64,000 nt of DNA, taken from positions 923,974 through 987,973 of the forward strand of contig NZ_JAASQU010000001.1 in NCBI RefSeq assembly GCF_011762005.1, given 5' to 3'. A model generated the notes under the pieces. The model had not been told where the DNA came from. It made no database searches and worked only from the letters and a program-made list of their open reading frames with translations. The position numbers were made by a program, and so were the translations under genes. The stretch is from Qipengyuania flava. Its GTDB lineage: Bacteria > Pseudomonadota > Alphaproteobacteria > Sphingomonadales > Sphingomonadaceae. Below, one piece after another: positions 19,352 through 27,384 of this stretch. Each line of letters opens with the position of its first letter. Positions within the stretch are counted from its first letter, which is position 1.

Positions 19352-19437
19352 TGGTGGACAGGGCTGGATTCGAACCAGCGTACGCTTGCGCGGGCAGATT
19401 TACAGTCTGCTGCCTTTAACCACTCGGCCACCTGTCC
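19352..19437 (-). tRNA. tRNA-Tyr (GTA)
   Basis: The minus strand gives a class II tRNA with a long variable arm. The anticodon loop CTGTAAA between CAGA/TCTG stems gives anticodon GTA. The acceptor GGACAGG pairs with CCTGTCC, the discriminator is A, and CCA is encoded. Confidence 0.97.
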
Positions 19438-19579
19438 ACACGGGCCATTTCGCTAAGGAAACCGAGGGATCGGAAGCCCGATCCCGTGCCGAGAGGCGCC
19501 CCTTTGGCGAAGCGATGCTTGCCTGTCAATGCCCTCGCTGGCACAGGCCGCACACAATCATGCAGACAGGACGAATTTG

Positions 19580-20368
19580 ATGGCGAAAGGCGAACGCAAA
19601 CGCGCACTCAGGGGCCGAGCCGGCCGGATGAAGGGTGGCCGCGGCAGCGGACGGGCGAGCGCCGGACAGGTCAGGCTGTGGGGCCGTCATGCGGTCGAAG
19701 CCGCGCTCAAGAACCCCGAACGCGTACACCGCAAGCTCTGGGCGACCCGTGAAGCGATCGAGACGCTCGACGGGGAGCTTCCCGCCGATTTTCCGCTGGA
19801 ATATGCGGATGTGACCGATCTCGCCCGCCTAGTGGCGAAGGATGCACCGCATCAGGGCCTCGTGCTCGAATGCGCCCCGCTCGAGGACCGGCATCTCGAT
19901 GAGGTGTTGGACGGCGATCCCGCGCGGCCGCTGGTCGTCCTCGACCAAGTTACCGACCCGCATAATGTGGGCGCCATCCTGCGATCCGCTGCAGCGTTCG
20001 GCGCTGCGGCGCTGATCACGCAGGACCGCCACGCCCCGCCCGAGGGCGGTGTCATCGGCAAGGCCGCTTCAGGGGCACTCGAGGTGGTGCCCTGGATACG
20101 GGTGGTCAATCTGGCGCGTGCGCTCGAACAGATCGCCGAGGCAGGATACTGGCGGATCGGACTGACCGGGGCGGCCGAGGCCACGCTCGCCGAGGCCCTG
20201 CCCGAACGTCCCGTAGCGCTGGTGCTCGGCGCCGAAGGGGAAGGCATGCGCCACAATATCGAGGCGCATTGCGACGCGCTCGCCAAGCTGCCGATCGGCG
20301 ATCAGATCGAAAGTCTCAACGTGTCGAATGCCGGAGCGATCGCGCTCTATGCTGTGGCAACGCGCTGA
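19580..20368 (+). CDS. rlmB: TrmH-family 23S rRNA 2'-O-methyltransferase (RlmB-like)
   Basis: A 262-residue SPOUT methyltransferase. After a basic N-terminal tail comes the substrate-binding domain (WGRHAVEAAL, residues about 35-110). The knotted catalytic domain has motif 1 NVGAILRSAAAFGA, motif 2 VLGAEGEGM and motif 3 LNVSNAGAIALY. RlmB methylates G2251 (E. coli numbering) of 23S rRNA; a tRNA target cannot be excluded. The ATG reading MAKGERKR has AGGA upstream and excludes 17 non-family codons. Confidence 0.88.
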   Translation: MAKGERKRALRGRAGRMKGGRGSGRASAGQVRLWGRHAVEAALKNPERVHRKLWATREAIETLDGELPADFPLEYADVTDLARLVAKDAPHQGLVLECAPLEDRHLDEVLDGDPARPLVVLDQVTDPHNVGAILRSAAAFGAAALITQDRHAPPEGGVIGKAASGALEVVPWIRVVNLARALEQIAEAGYWRIGLTGAAEATLAEALPERPVALVLGAEGEGMRHNIEAHCDALAKLPIGDQIESLNVSNAGAIALYAVATR

Positions 20369-20394
20369 GGGTTTACCAAACCGGGGGGAATACG

Positions 20395-21228
20395 ATGAAA
20401 CGTCTCTTGATCGTGCTGTGCGCACCGCTGCTGCTGACCGGCTGCCTTTTGTCGCCGGGGCGGTTCGTCAGTGAATTGCACCTGCTGGATAATGACCGTT
20501 TCGCCTTCACCTATGAAGGCGAAATCGAGATGCTGGCGCTGAGCAAGCTCGCGAAAATGGCCGAAGGAGATGAGCAGGTTTTCGAGGCCGAGTGCTACGA
20601 TGATGAATGGGACATCCGCGAATGCACCTCGGCCGAAGTCGAGGAGCAGCGCGCCCAGTGGGACGCCGAGGCCGAAGAACGGCGGGCGACGGCGCGGCGA
20701 GAGGCGGAAGAGATGCGGGTTCTGCTGGGCGATATCGATCCCAACGATCCCGCCGCGGCCGATGAGATCGCGGCCCGGATGCAGCGGCAACGCGGTTGGG
20801 AGCGTGTATCCTACATCGGCGAAGGACTGTTCGATGTCGAATTCGCGGTCGAAGGCACGCTGACGCATGACTTCGTTTTCCCCACGCTGGAAGGCATGCT
20901 GGGTGCCACGCCTTTCGTCAGCGTCAATCTGCGCGAAGATGGCAAGGTCCGGGTTGACGCACCCGGCTATTTCTCACGCGCCAAGGACAATCCGATGTTC
21001 GGAAGCGCCTCGATCGCCAAGATGGCGCTGGCGGAAGCGGACGCTTCCGGCGAGGCTCCGCGCATCGTCAGGCCCGAAGGCACCTTCACCCTCGTTACCA
21101 GCGGTCGCATTCTGGCCAACAATACCGACGAAGGCCCTGCCCCGCACGCGCAGGGCCAAGCGCTCGAATGGACCATTGGCCCAGCAACGCATCAACCACC
21201 CACGGCATTGATTGCATTCGACCGGTAA
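20395..21228 (+). CDS. Predicted lipoprotein, function unknown
   Basis: A 277-residue protein with a type II signal peptide; the lipobox LLLTGC places lipidation at Cys17. A charged, Glu-rich helical segment spans about residues 90-150 (VEEQRAQWDAEAEERRATAR and onward), and the remainder looks like mixed alpha/beta. The start ATG follows GGGGGGAA at good spacing. Sphingomonads carry similar uncharacterised lipoproteins, but I cannot name the family. It lies 26 nt after rlmB and probably shares its transcript. Confidence 0.75.
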   Translation: MKRLLIVLCAPLLLTGCLLSPGRFVSELHLLDNDRFAFTYEGEIEMLALSKLAKMAEGDEQVFEAECYDDEWDIRECTSAEVEEQRAQWDAEAEERRATARREAEEMRVLLGDIDPNDPAAADEIAARMQRQRGWERVSYIGEGLFDVEFAVEGTLTHDFVFPTLEGMLGATPFVSVNLREDGKVRVDAPGYFSRAKDNPMFGSASIAKMALAEADASGEAPRIVRPEGTFTLVTSGRILANNTDEGPAPHAQGQALEWTIGPATHQPPTALIAFDR

Positions 21229-21236
21229 ACCGAAAA

Positions 21237-21266
21237 CGCCGCGCTTTCCGGGTGGAAAGCGCGGCG
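21237..21266 (-). terminator. Rho-independent terminator after the HU gene
   Basis: CGCCGCGCTTTCC and GGAAAGCGCGGCG form a perfect 13-bp stem with a 4-nt loop. Read on the minus strand it is followed by TTTT, so it ends the HU transcript. It may also stop the lipoprotein transcript from the other side. Confidence 0.85.
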
Positions 21267-21321
21267 AAGTTCGATCCCGTCTTGGCGCCGCGAGGCGGGG
21301 CGACGACCAGGAAAATTTGGC

Positions 21322-21594
21322 TTAGTTGACCGAATCCTTGAGGCCCTTGCCGGCCTTGAACTTCGGCTGGTTGGAAGCCTTGATCGTCATCGGTTCGCCA
21401 GTGCGCGGGTTGCGACCGGTCGAAGCCTTGCGCTTCGCGACCGAGAACGTGCCGAAACCGACCAGACGCACTTCATCGCCGCTCGACAGGGCCTTGGTGA
21501 TGGCGTCGAAAACGCCTTCGACGGCGCTCGAAGCGTCGCTCTTCGAAAGGCCGCTGGAATCGGCAACTGCGCTGATCAGATCGTTCTTGTTCAT
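21322..21594 (-). CDS. hupB: HU-family DNA-binding protein
   Basis: A 90-residue nucleoid protein. It has the HU fold with the DNA-intercalating arm segment GRNPRTGEPMTI and the dimer-core helix VEGVFDAITKAL. The ATG reading MNKNDLISAV is chosen; GGGGG lies upstream, and the 28-codon in-frame extension is not HU-like. HU commonly follows lon, as here (254 bp downstream on the same strand). HU versus IHF: the arm sequence favours HU. Confidence 0.95.
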   Translation of the reverse strand: MNKNDLISAVADSSGLSKSDASSAVEGVFDAITKALSSGDEVRLVGFGTFSVAKRKASTGRNPRTGEPMTIKASNQPKFKAGKGLKDSVN

Positions 21595-21847
21595 GAGTAA
21601 AACCCCCTTGTTCTTATCGTAGAAAGGTATTGGCTGAATCGCCTCGGTGAAGGCGGACGAATTGAGAGTTTTTTCCACGCGGTGTCAAAGGCAAATTCCG
21701 CTGAATTTGGCGGATTTCAGGACATTTGCGACGGATTTACGGTGAAGCTCCCATTCACCATCGGCATAGCCGTGCTCGCGACCGGAGAAACGGCAGGCGG
21801 TGCCTGGCGTCCCCGGTCCGAGTCGCTGCGATGCAGCACATCATTTG

Positions 21848-24235
21848 TCAGTGTGCGGTGGGCGAAGCCGGCCGTTGGGCATGATCCGGTTGCGCAGCCA
21901 GATCGTCCGCCTCGGTCCACTCGATCGGCTCGGGCATGCTGCAAAGCGCATGGGTAAGCACCTCGTCGACATGCGAAACTGGAACGATTTCAAGCCCGTC
22001 CTTCACATTGTCGGGAATTTCCGCGAGGTCCTTGACGTTCTCCTCGGGGATCAAGACCTTGGCGATGCCGCCGCGCAGCGCAGCCAGCAGCTTCTCCTTG
22101 AGGCCGCCGATCGCCAGCACCCTACCGCGCAATGTGACTTCGCCGGTCATCGCGACATCGGGACGCACCGCCACGCCCGACAAGGTAGAGACAATCGAGG
22201 TCACCATGCCCACACCCGCGCTGGGCCCGTCCTTGGGCACTGCGCCCTCGGGCAGGTGGATATGGATGTTGCGGCGATGGAACAGGCTGGGCTTGATCCC
22301 GTAATGCGGGGCGCGTGCCTTGACGAAGCTGAACGCCGCGGCAACGCTTTCGTTCATCACGTCGCCAAGCTTGCCGGTGGTCTTGATCTCGCCCTTGCCC
22401 GGCGTGGTGACGCTCTCGATCGTGAGCAGTTCGCCCCCGACCTCGGTCCAGGCGAGACCGGTCACCGCGCCGACTTGCGGCTCCTCCTCGCCCATGCCGT
22501 GCTTGAACTTGCGGACACCCGCGAAGTCGCTGAGATTGTCGGGCGTGATCGAAACGCTTTCCACTTCCTTCTCGAGTATCTTGCGCAGGCTCTTACGCGC
22601 CAGCCGCGCCAGTTCGCGTTCGAGCGTGCGGACACCCGCTTCGCGCGTGTAATAGCGGATCAGATCGCGCAGACCGTCCTCGGTGAGCTCGAACTCGCCC
22701 TTCTTCAGCCCATGTTCTGCAATCTGCTTGGGCAGCAGGTGACGCTTTGCGATCTCGACCTTTTCGTCCTCGGTATAGCCTTCGAGCCGGATGATCTCCA
22801 TCCGGTCCAGCAGCGGCTGCGGAAGTTTGAGACTGTTCGCGGTGGTCACGAACATGATGTCGCTCAGATCGAGATCGAGTTCGAGGTAATGATCCTGGAA
22901 CTTGTTGTTCTGTTCGGGATCGAGCACCTCGAGCAGAGCGGAAGCCGGGTCGCCGCGGAAATCCTGGCCGAGCTTGTCGATTTCGTCGAGCAGGAACAGC
23001 GGGTTGATCTTGCCCGCTTTCTTTAGATTCGTCACGATCTTGCCCGGTAGCGAGCCGATGTAGGTCCGGCGGTGGCCCCGGATCTCCGCTTCGTCGCGTA
23101 CGCCGCCGAGCGACTGGCGCACGAATTCCCGCCCCGTAGCCTTGGCAATGCTCTTGCCGAGCGAGGTCTTGCCGACCCCGGGCGGACCGACGAGGCACAG
23201 GATCGGTCCCTTCAGCTTGCGCGTGCGCGCCTGGACCGCGAGATATTCGATGATCCGGTCCTTGACCTTCTCAAGCCCGTAATGGTCCGCATCAAGGACC
23301 TTCTGCGCTTCGCCGATGTCCTTCTTAACCTTGCTCTTCTTGCCCCAGGGCAGGTCGAGCAACACGTCGAGGTAATTACGGATCACGGTGGCTTCGGCGC
23401 TCATCGGTTGCATCGCCTTGAGCTTCTTTAGCTCGGCTTCCGCCTTTTCACGCGCTTCCTTGCTCAGCTTGGTCTTGCCGATCTTTTCGGTAAGCTCCGC
23501 AATCTCGTTGCTGCCGTCGTCATCACCGCCCAGCTCGTTCTGGATCGCCTTCAGCTGCTCATTAAGATAATACTCGCGCTGGGTCTTTTCCATCTGGCGC
23601 TTCACGCGCCCGCGGATGCGCCGCTCCACCTGCAGCACCGACAATTCGCCTTCCATGAAGGACATAACCATCTCGAGCCGCTTGAGCGGGTCGCGTTCGA
23701 CGAGCAGTGCCTGCTTGTCGGAAACCTTGGCGTTGATTGCGGCGGCAATGGTATCCGCCAGCTCGCCCGCGTCATCGATGTCGCCGAGCTGTTCGGCGGC
23801 TTCTTCGCCCAGCTTCTTGTTCAGCTTGGCATAATCGCCGAACTGCTCGACCACCTGCCGCATCATGGCCACCACTTCACTGCCCGATGCGGTGACAGTA
23901 TCCTTCACTTCGACCACGGCTTCGACATGGTCGCCGCGTGGCTCGAGCCGATCGAGCGCGGCACGCGCGGTGCCCTGAACGAGCACACGCACGGTGCCAT
24001 CGGGCAGCTTGAGCAATTGCAGGACCTGCGCGATCACGCCCACATCGAACAGGTCATCGCGTTCGGGATCGTCGCAGCCCGGATCGAGCTGCGCGAGCAG
24101 GAAGATGTCCTTGCTGCCTTCCATGGCCGCCTCGAGCGCCGCCACCGACTTGTCACGTCCGACAAAAAGCGGGACCACCATGCCGGGGAAGACGACGATG
24201 TCGCGGAGGGGAAGAAGGGGGTAGGTCTCAACCAT
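21848..24235 (-). CDS. lon: ATP-dependent protease Lon
   Basis: A 795-residue LonA protease. The N-terminal substrate domain (LPLRDIVVFPGMVVPLF), coiled-coil linker, AAA+ module with Walker A GPPGVGKTS and the C-terminal Ser-Lys protease domain are all present. The catalytic serine is in PKDGPSAGVGMV, about residue 680. Lon degrades misfolded and regulatory proteins; in alphaproteobacteria these include CcrM, DnaA and SciP. The ATG is preferred to an adjacent TTG. It is followed by the HU gene. Confidence 0.97.
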   Translation of the reverse strand: MVETYPLLPLRDIVVFPGMVVPLFVGRDKSVAALEAAMEGSKDIFLLAQLDPGCDDPERDDLFDVGVIAQVLQLLKLPDGTVRVLVQGTARAALDRLEPRGDHVEAVVEVKDTVTASGSEVVAMMRQVVEQFGDYAKLNKKLGEEAAEQLGDIDDAGELADTIAAAINAKVSDKQALLVERDPLKRLEMVMSFMEGELSVLQVERRIRGRVKRQMEKTQREYYLNEQLKAIQNELGGDDDGSNEIAELTEKIGKTKLSKEAREKAEAELKKLKAMQPMSAEATVIRNYLDVLLDLPWGKKSKVKKDIGEAQKVLDADHYGLEKVKDRIIEYLAVQARTRKLKGPILCLVGPPGVGKTSLGKSIAKATGREFVRQSLGGVRDEAEIRGHRRTYIGSLPGKIVTNLKKAGKINPLFLLDEIDKLGQDFRGDPASALLEVLDPEQNNKFQDHYLELDLDLSDIMFVTTANSLKLPQPLLDRMEIIRLEGYTEDEKVEIAKRHLLPKQIAEHGLKKGEFELTEDGLRDLIRYYTREAGVRTLERELARLARKSLRKILEKEVESVSITPDNLSDFAGVRKFKHGMGEEEPQVGAVTGLAWTEVGGELLTIESVTTPGKGEIKTTGKLGDVMNESVAAAFSFVKARAPHYGIKPSLFHRRNIHIHLPEGAVPKDGPSAGVGMVTSIVSTLSGVAVRPDVAMTGEVTLRGRVLAIGGLKEKLLAALRGGIAKVLIPEENVKDLAEIPDNVKDGLEIVPVSHVDEVLTHALCSMPEPIEWTEADDLAAQPDHAQRPASPTAH

Positions 24236-24356
24236 CAATCAAATCCAATCGCGGCCGGGCACCGGCCTTTCGCGAGGAATATGGTAAGCGCTGTCCCACA
24301 ACGCAACATCACCGCGGAAACTCTGTGGATGGCGCATGATTACAATCGAATCCGCG

Positions 24357-24374
24357 TTAACATAGGTTAACCAT
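24357..24374 (+). promoter_or_regulatory. CtrA-like binding site (TTAA-N6-TTAACCAT)
   Basis: Two GTTAAC palindromes are spaced 10 bp centre to centre. They give TTAA-N6-TTAAC, close to the CtrA consensus TTAA-N7-TTAA, and the second copy reads TTAACCAT. The site ends 47 nt before the ATG of the zinc-ribbon miniprotein. It is also 120 bp upstream of the divergent lon gene, so either gene could be the target. Confidence 0.45.
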
Positions 24375-24390
24375 CTGACCTGAGCGGGAG

Positions 24391-24407
24391 AGGAAATTGC
24401 ATTTCCT
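24391..24407 (+). repeat. Palindrome/hairpin in the miniprotein leader
   Basis: AGGAAAT-TGC-ATTTCCT is a perfect 7-bp inverted repeat immediately before the GGAG ribosome binding site of the gene at 24422. It could be an operator or an RNA hairpin that affects translation. No role is proven. Confidence 0.45.
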
Positions 24408-24421
24408 TTGGAGTCAGATAG

Positions 24422-24616
24422 ATGTTTGATTCGCTTATCTGCAAAGTCAGCGGTCATCGGGTAAATCGACGACGAGTGTGGGACGATGGGGTCAACTTCC
24501 GCACCAATTGCGAGCGCTGCGAGAAGCCGCTCATTCGCGACAAACAGGGCTGGCGGGTGTTCGACAGCAACCGCGACGTCAATCCTGCGCGTCGCGCACA
24601 CCCGCGCGAAGCTTGA
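24422..24616 (+). CDS. Zinc-ribbon-like miniprotein (DUF1660-like pattern)
   Basis: A 64-residue basic protein with Cys7, His12, Cys30 and Cys33 (C-x4-H-x17-C-x2-C), the spacing of a small zinc ribbon. It resembles the short phage/bacterial DUF1660 pattern C-x-GH...C-x2-C. The ATG follows GGAG at 8-nt spacing. It is divergent from lon. Function unknown; a nucleic-acid or protein adaptor role would fit. The call of a real gene rests on the ordered Cys/His set and a good ribosome binding site. Confidence 0.65.
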   Translation: MFDSLICKVSGHRVNRRRVWDDGVNFRTNCERCEKPLIRDKQGWRVFDSNRDVNPARRAHPREA

Positions 24617-24726
24617 CCAGACCCATTGTCAGCAAACTACAGGTGGGCTGGAGCCTGCCCGATCATGGTGCCTGACGCTGCATAGGCACTATCATCGGGT
24701 AGGCGCCGGAAGACGAGCAGAGCGTC

Positions 24727-25062
24727 TTACATTCCAGGCAGTTTGAAGCCGGCGGGGATCCCTGCACCCTGCTGGATCTTTTCCATTTCCTGCGCGGAAA
24801 CGCGATCGGCACGGTCGCGGGCGTCGTTGAACGCAGCGGTAACCAGGTCTTCGACCATCTGTTTCTCTTCGGGCTTCATCATGCTCTCATCGATGGAGAC
24901 CCCGAGGATCCGGCCCCTTGCAGTCGCACGCACCTTGACCAGGCCGCCACCTGCGGTTCCTTCAACCTCGATTTCATCGAGTTTCGCCTGCGCGTCGCCC
25001 ATCTGCTTCTGGATAGTTTCCGCAGCCTTCTGCGCCTGTGCGAGCATTTCTTCCATATTCAT
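24727..25062 (-). CDS. ybaB: YbaB/EbfC-family nucleoid-associated protein
   Basis: A 111-residue protein with the YbaB fold: N-terminal helix MEEMLAQAQKAAETIQKQM, the strand segment GGGLVKVRATARGRILGVSI and helix EDLVTAAFNDARDRADRVS. Family members bind DNA as dimers and are almost always encoded directly after dnaX. Here the start overlaps the dnaX stop by four bases. Confidence 0.95.
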   Translation of the reverse strand: MNMEEMLAQAQKAAETIQKQMGDAQAKLDEIEVEGTAGGGLVKVRATARGRILGVSIDESMMKPEEKQMVEDLVTAAFNDARDRADRVSAQEMEKIQQGAGIPAGFKLPGM

Positions 25063-26900
25063 GCGTTTCTACTCCATGGAATTTCGCGGCGCTGGGGAGC
25101 CGCGCCGCCATTGTCGATCAATTCAGCTTCGGGGAAAGCATCGAAAGCCGCACGCACCAGCGGATGCGATCGCGTCGCTGCGGCGGCCTGTTCGCGCTCT
25201 GCTTCGATAAGCTCGACCAGCGAGGGGGCCCCTGCGCCACCAGGCACTTCCTCGACGCTCCAACGCTTCCCGGTGTGCCGGTGCAAAGTATCGCGCAGGA
25301 CATTCCCGATATCATCGCTGAACTTGGCGTCTCGGCCGTAACGCAGCAAACCATCGGACAATTCGACCACACGGACCTGCAACCGCATGATGCTGGCTTC
25401 CTGCATCATGCCCGAAGCGTCGATCGCCTCGACGAGTTCGCCCCAATCCAGGCTCCCCTGCAGAGATGCATCCGTAGGTGTCGCGCCAGTTTCACTCGGC
25501 GCCGGAGCCGGACCGGACTGGCCAAGCGTTTCGAGTTTCTTCGCGAGGCGACCGGGATCGGGCATTTGCCCGGCATGCAGCGTCCGCAGCAACGCCATAC
25601 GCAGCGCGACCAGCGGATCGGGGGCGAGGCGCACTTCCTCGTGCCCCTTGAGCAGCAATTGCCACAGCCGGTGCAATTGGCCGGCAGGCAAGCGGGTGGC
25701 CCAGTCGCCCAATTGCTCGCGCTCGTCCGCGCTGACGCCCTCCGCTTCGCCACCAGACACCTGCGCAACCGTGATGCGATGCGCCAGATCCATCTGTGCC
25801 CGCAACAAGGCAAGCGGCTCGACCCCGAGTGCGTATTGCTCGTCAATGGCAGACAGCAGCGCTTTGCCCTCGCCATTCAACATATGCGCAAACAGCCTGC
25901 GTTGCGCGCTCTTGTCCGCGAGACCGAGCATGTCGCGTACGCGTTCAGCCGTCACCTTGCTGTCGGTATCGAGATCGGCATGCGCGATCGCCTGATCGAG
26001 GATCGACAGGCCGTCGCGCACCGAACCTTCGGCAGCATTCGCGACGATATGCAACGCCTCTGTCTCGGCTTCGACGCCTTCCTTGCGGCAGATTTCCGCG
26101 AAATGCGCCTCGAGCAGTTCGACAGGAATGCGTCGCAGATCGAAACGCTGGGTCCGGCTGAGCACGGTCACCGGCAGTTTTTCGACCTCGGTCGTGGCGA
26201 ACAGGAACTTCACATGCGCCGGGGGTTCCTCCAGCGTCTTGAGCAAGGCGTTGAACGCATTGCGCGAGAGCATGTGAACTTCGTCGATGATGTAGATCTT
26301 GTAACGCGCGGAAACGGCCGCATAACGAACCGCCTCGATAATCTCGCGCACATCGTCCACGCCCGTGTGGCTCGCCGCGTCCATCTCGATCACGTCGATA
26401 TGGCGGCCCTCGGCAATTGCACGACACGGTTCGCATACACCGCATGGACTGATCGTCGGGCCACCCTGCCCGTCGGGACCGATGCAATTGAGCGCCTTGG
26501 CGATGAGGCGCGCGGTAGAGGTTTTGCCGACCCCGCGAACACCGGTCATCAGGAAGGCATGCGCCAATCGGTCGCGCGCGATCGCATTGGCCAGCGTGCG
26601 GACCATTGCTTCCTGACCGATGAGCTCGGCGAAGGTTTGAGGCCGATACTTGCGCGCTAGGACACGATAAGGCTGCGCGGGCTCTGGCTGAGCGCTTTCG
26701 GGAGCATCGCTCGGCTGCGATGCCGCAACTGCCTGTTCGGCCGGTTCTTCCAGGGTTTCGCCTGCAGATGTCGCTGGTGGCGGACCGCCGAACATCGATT
26801 CCTGCCCCGCATCCTCGAGCTCCGCAGCGCTCGGCGCCTCGTCCTCTTCGGATGCGGTCTCCCACGGGAGGCCGTCAGGATTGTCCGGTGAATCGCCCAT
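25059..26900 (-). CDS. dnaX: DNA polymerase III subunit gamma/tau
   Basis: A 613-residue clamp-loader subunit. After an acidic 77-residue N-terminal extension, typical of alphaproteobacteria, comes the AAA+ module: Walker A GVRGVGKTS at 120-128, zinc cysteines C139, C153, C156 and C159, the helicase-like IIDEVHMLS and sensor 1 LFATTEVEKLPVTVLSR. The rest is clamp-loader domain III and a tau-specific tail. No obvious A/T slippery run for gamma frameshifting was noticed. It is coupled to ybaB. Confidence 0.95.
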   Translation of the reverse strand: MGDSPDNPDGLPWETASEEDEAPSAAELEDAGQESMFGGPPPATSAGETLEEPAEQAVAASQPSDAPESAQPEPAQPYRVLARKYRPQTFAELIGQEAMVRTLANAIARDRLAHAFLMTGVRGVGKTSTARLIAKALNCIGPDGQGGPTISPCGVCEPCRAIAEGRHIDVIEMDAASHTGVDDVREIIEAVRYAAVSARYKIYIIDEVHMLSRNAFNALLKTLEEPPAHVKFLFATTEVEKLPVTVLSRTQRFDLRRIPVELLEAHFAEICRKEGVEAETEALHIVANAAEGSVRDGLSILDQAIAHADLDTDSKVTAERVRDMLGLADKSAQRRLFAHMLNGEGKALLSAIDEQYALGVEPLALLRAQMDLAHRITVAQVSGGEAEGVSADEREQLGDWATRLPAGQLHRLWQLLLKGHEEVRLAPDPLVALRMALLRTLHAGQMPDPGRLAKKLETLGQSGPAPAPSETGATPTDASLQGSLDWGELVEAIDASGMMQEASIMRLQVRVVELSDGLLRYGRDAKFSDDIGNVLRDTLHRHTGKRWSVEEVPGGAGAPSLVELIEAEREQAAAATRSHPLVRAAFDAFPEAELIDNGGAAPQRREIPWSRNA

Positions 26901-26957
26901 GGTGACTAGGTAGGCATTGGCGTGACAAAAGTCATGCCGCTAAACCGACGAATTGTG

Positions 26958-27055
26958 GGGGTAAGAGGAGCCGGCCGACCCGCCGCAATCCACCTGGGCT
27001 GCTTCCTTCCGGACCTGACCCGGTGAGCGAACGCAAACGTCCGACCGACTCCCGG
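26958..27055 (-). ncRNA. ffs: Signal recognition particle RNA (4.5S)
   Basis: The minus strand carries the SRP domain IV core: GGGTCAGGTCCGGAAGGAAG followed by CAGCCCAGGTGG, including the GGAA tetraloop and asymmetric internal loops recognised by Ffh. The outer arms GGGAGTCGGTCGG and GGTCGGCCGGCTCC pair over a long helix. The ends are approximate. The position between dnaX and the NDUFS4-like gene leaves no room for a protein. Confidence 0.92.
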
Positions 27056-27089
27056 CGCGCCATATGGCGCCGTCGGAGAAGAAAATCAA

Positions 27090-27368
27090 TTACCGAAAAT
27101 TGTCTGCGTATGCCTGGAGCTTGAGGCTCTTTGGCGGGGTCGCGTGAACGCGTGCAACGATGCCGTACTTCTCGGCGTAAGCCTTGGCCTCTTCCTTGCT
27201 CGGGAAGGTCAGTTGCACCTGGGCCTGCGTATCGCCGCTGCCCGTCCAGCCCATCAGCGGATCGGCATGGCGCGCCTCCGACTGCTCGAACTCGAGCACC
27301 CATTCATCGGTCCGTGCCTTGCCCGACTGCATGGCGTTCTTCGGGCGCTGGTAGATTCGTGCAGACAT
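27090..27368 (-). CDS. NDUFS4-like complex I accessory protein
   Basis: A 92-residue protein matching the ETC complex I subunit conserved region, homologous to mitochondrial NDUFS4 (18 kDa). Typical segments are ARIYQRPKNAMQSGK at the N-terminus, PLMGWTGSGDTQ in the middle and FPSKEEAKAYAEKYG near the end. In alphaproteobacteria this supernumerary subunit stabilises the NADH module and is often encoded away from the nuo cluster, as here between the SRP RNA and hrpB. Confidence 0.88.
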   Translation of the reverse strand: MSARIYQRPKNAMQSGKARTDEWVLEFEQSEARHADPLMGWTGSGDTQAQVQLTFPSKEEAKAYAEKYGIVARVHATPPKSLKLQAYADNFR

Positions 27369-27384
27369 GACCGAAGCCTCTAAT

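Noticed and set aside
24336..24372. Possible conventional -35/-10 promoter for the zinc-ribbon gene
   Set aside because: No hexamer pair with acceptable spacing was found; only the TTAA repeats stand out.
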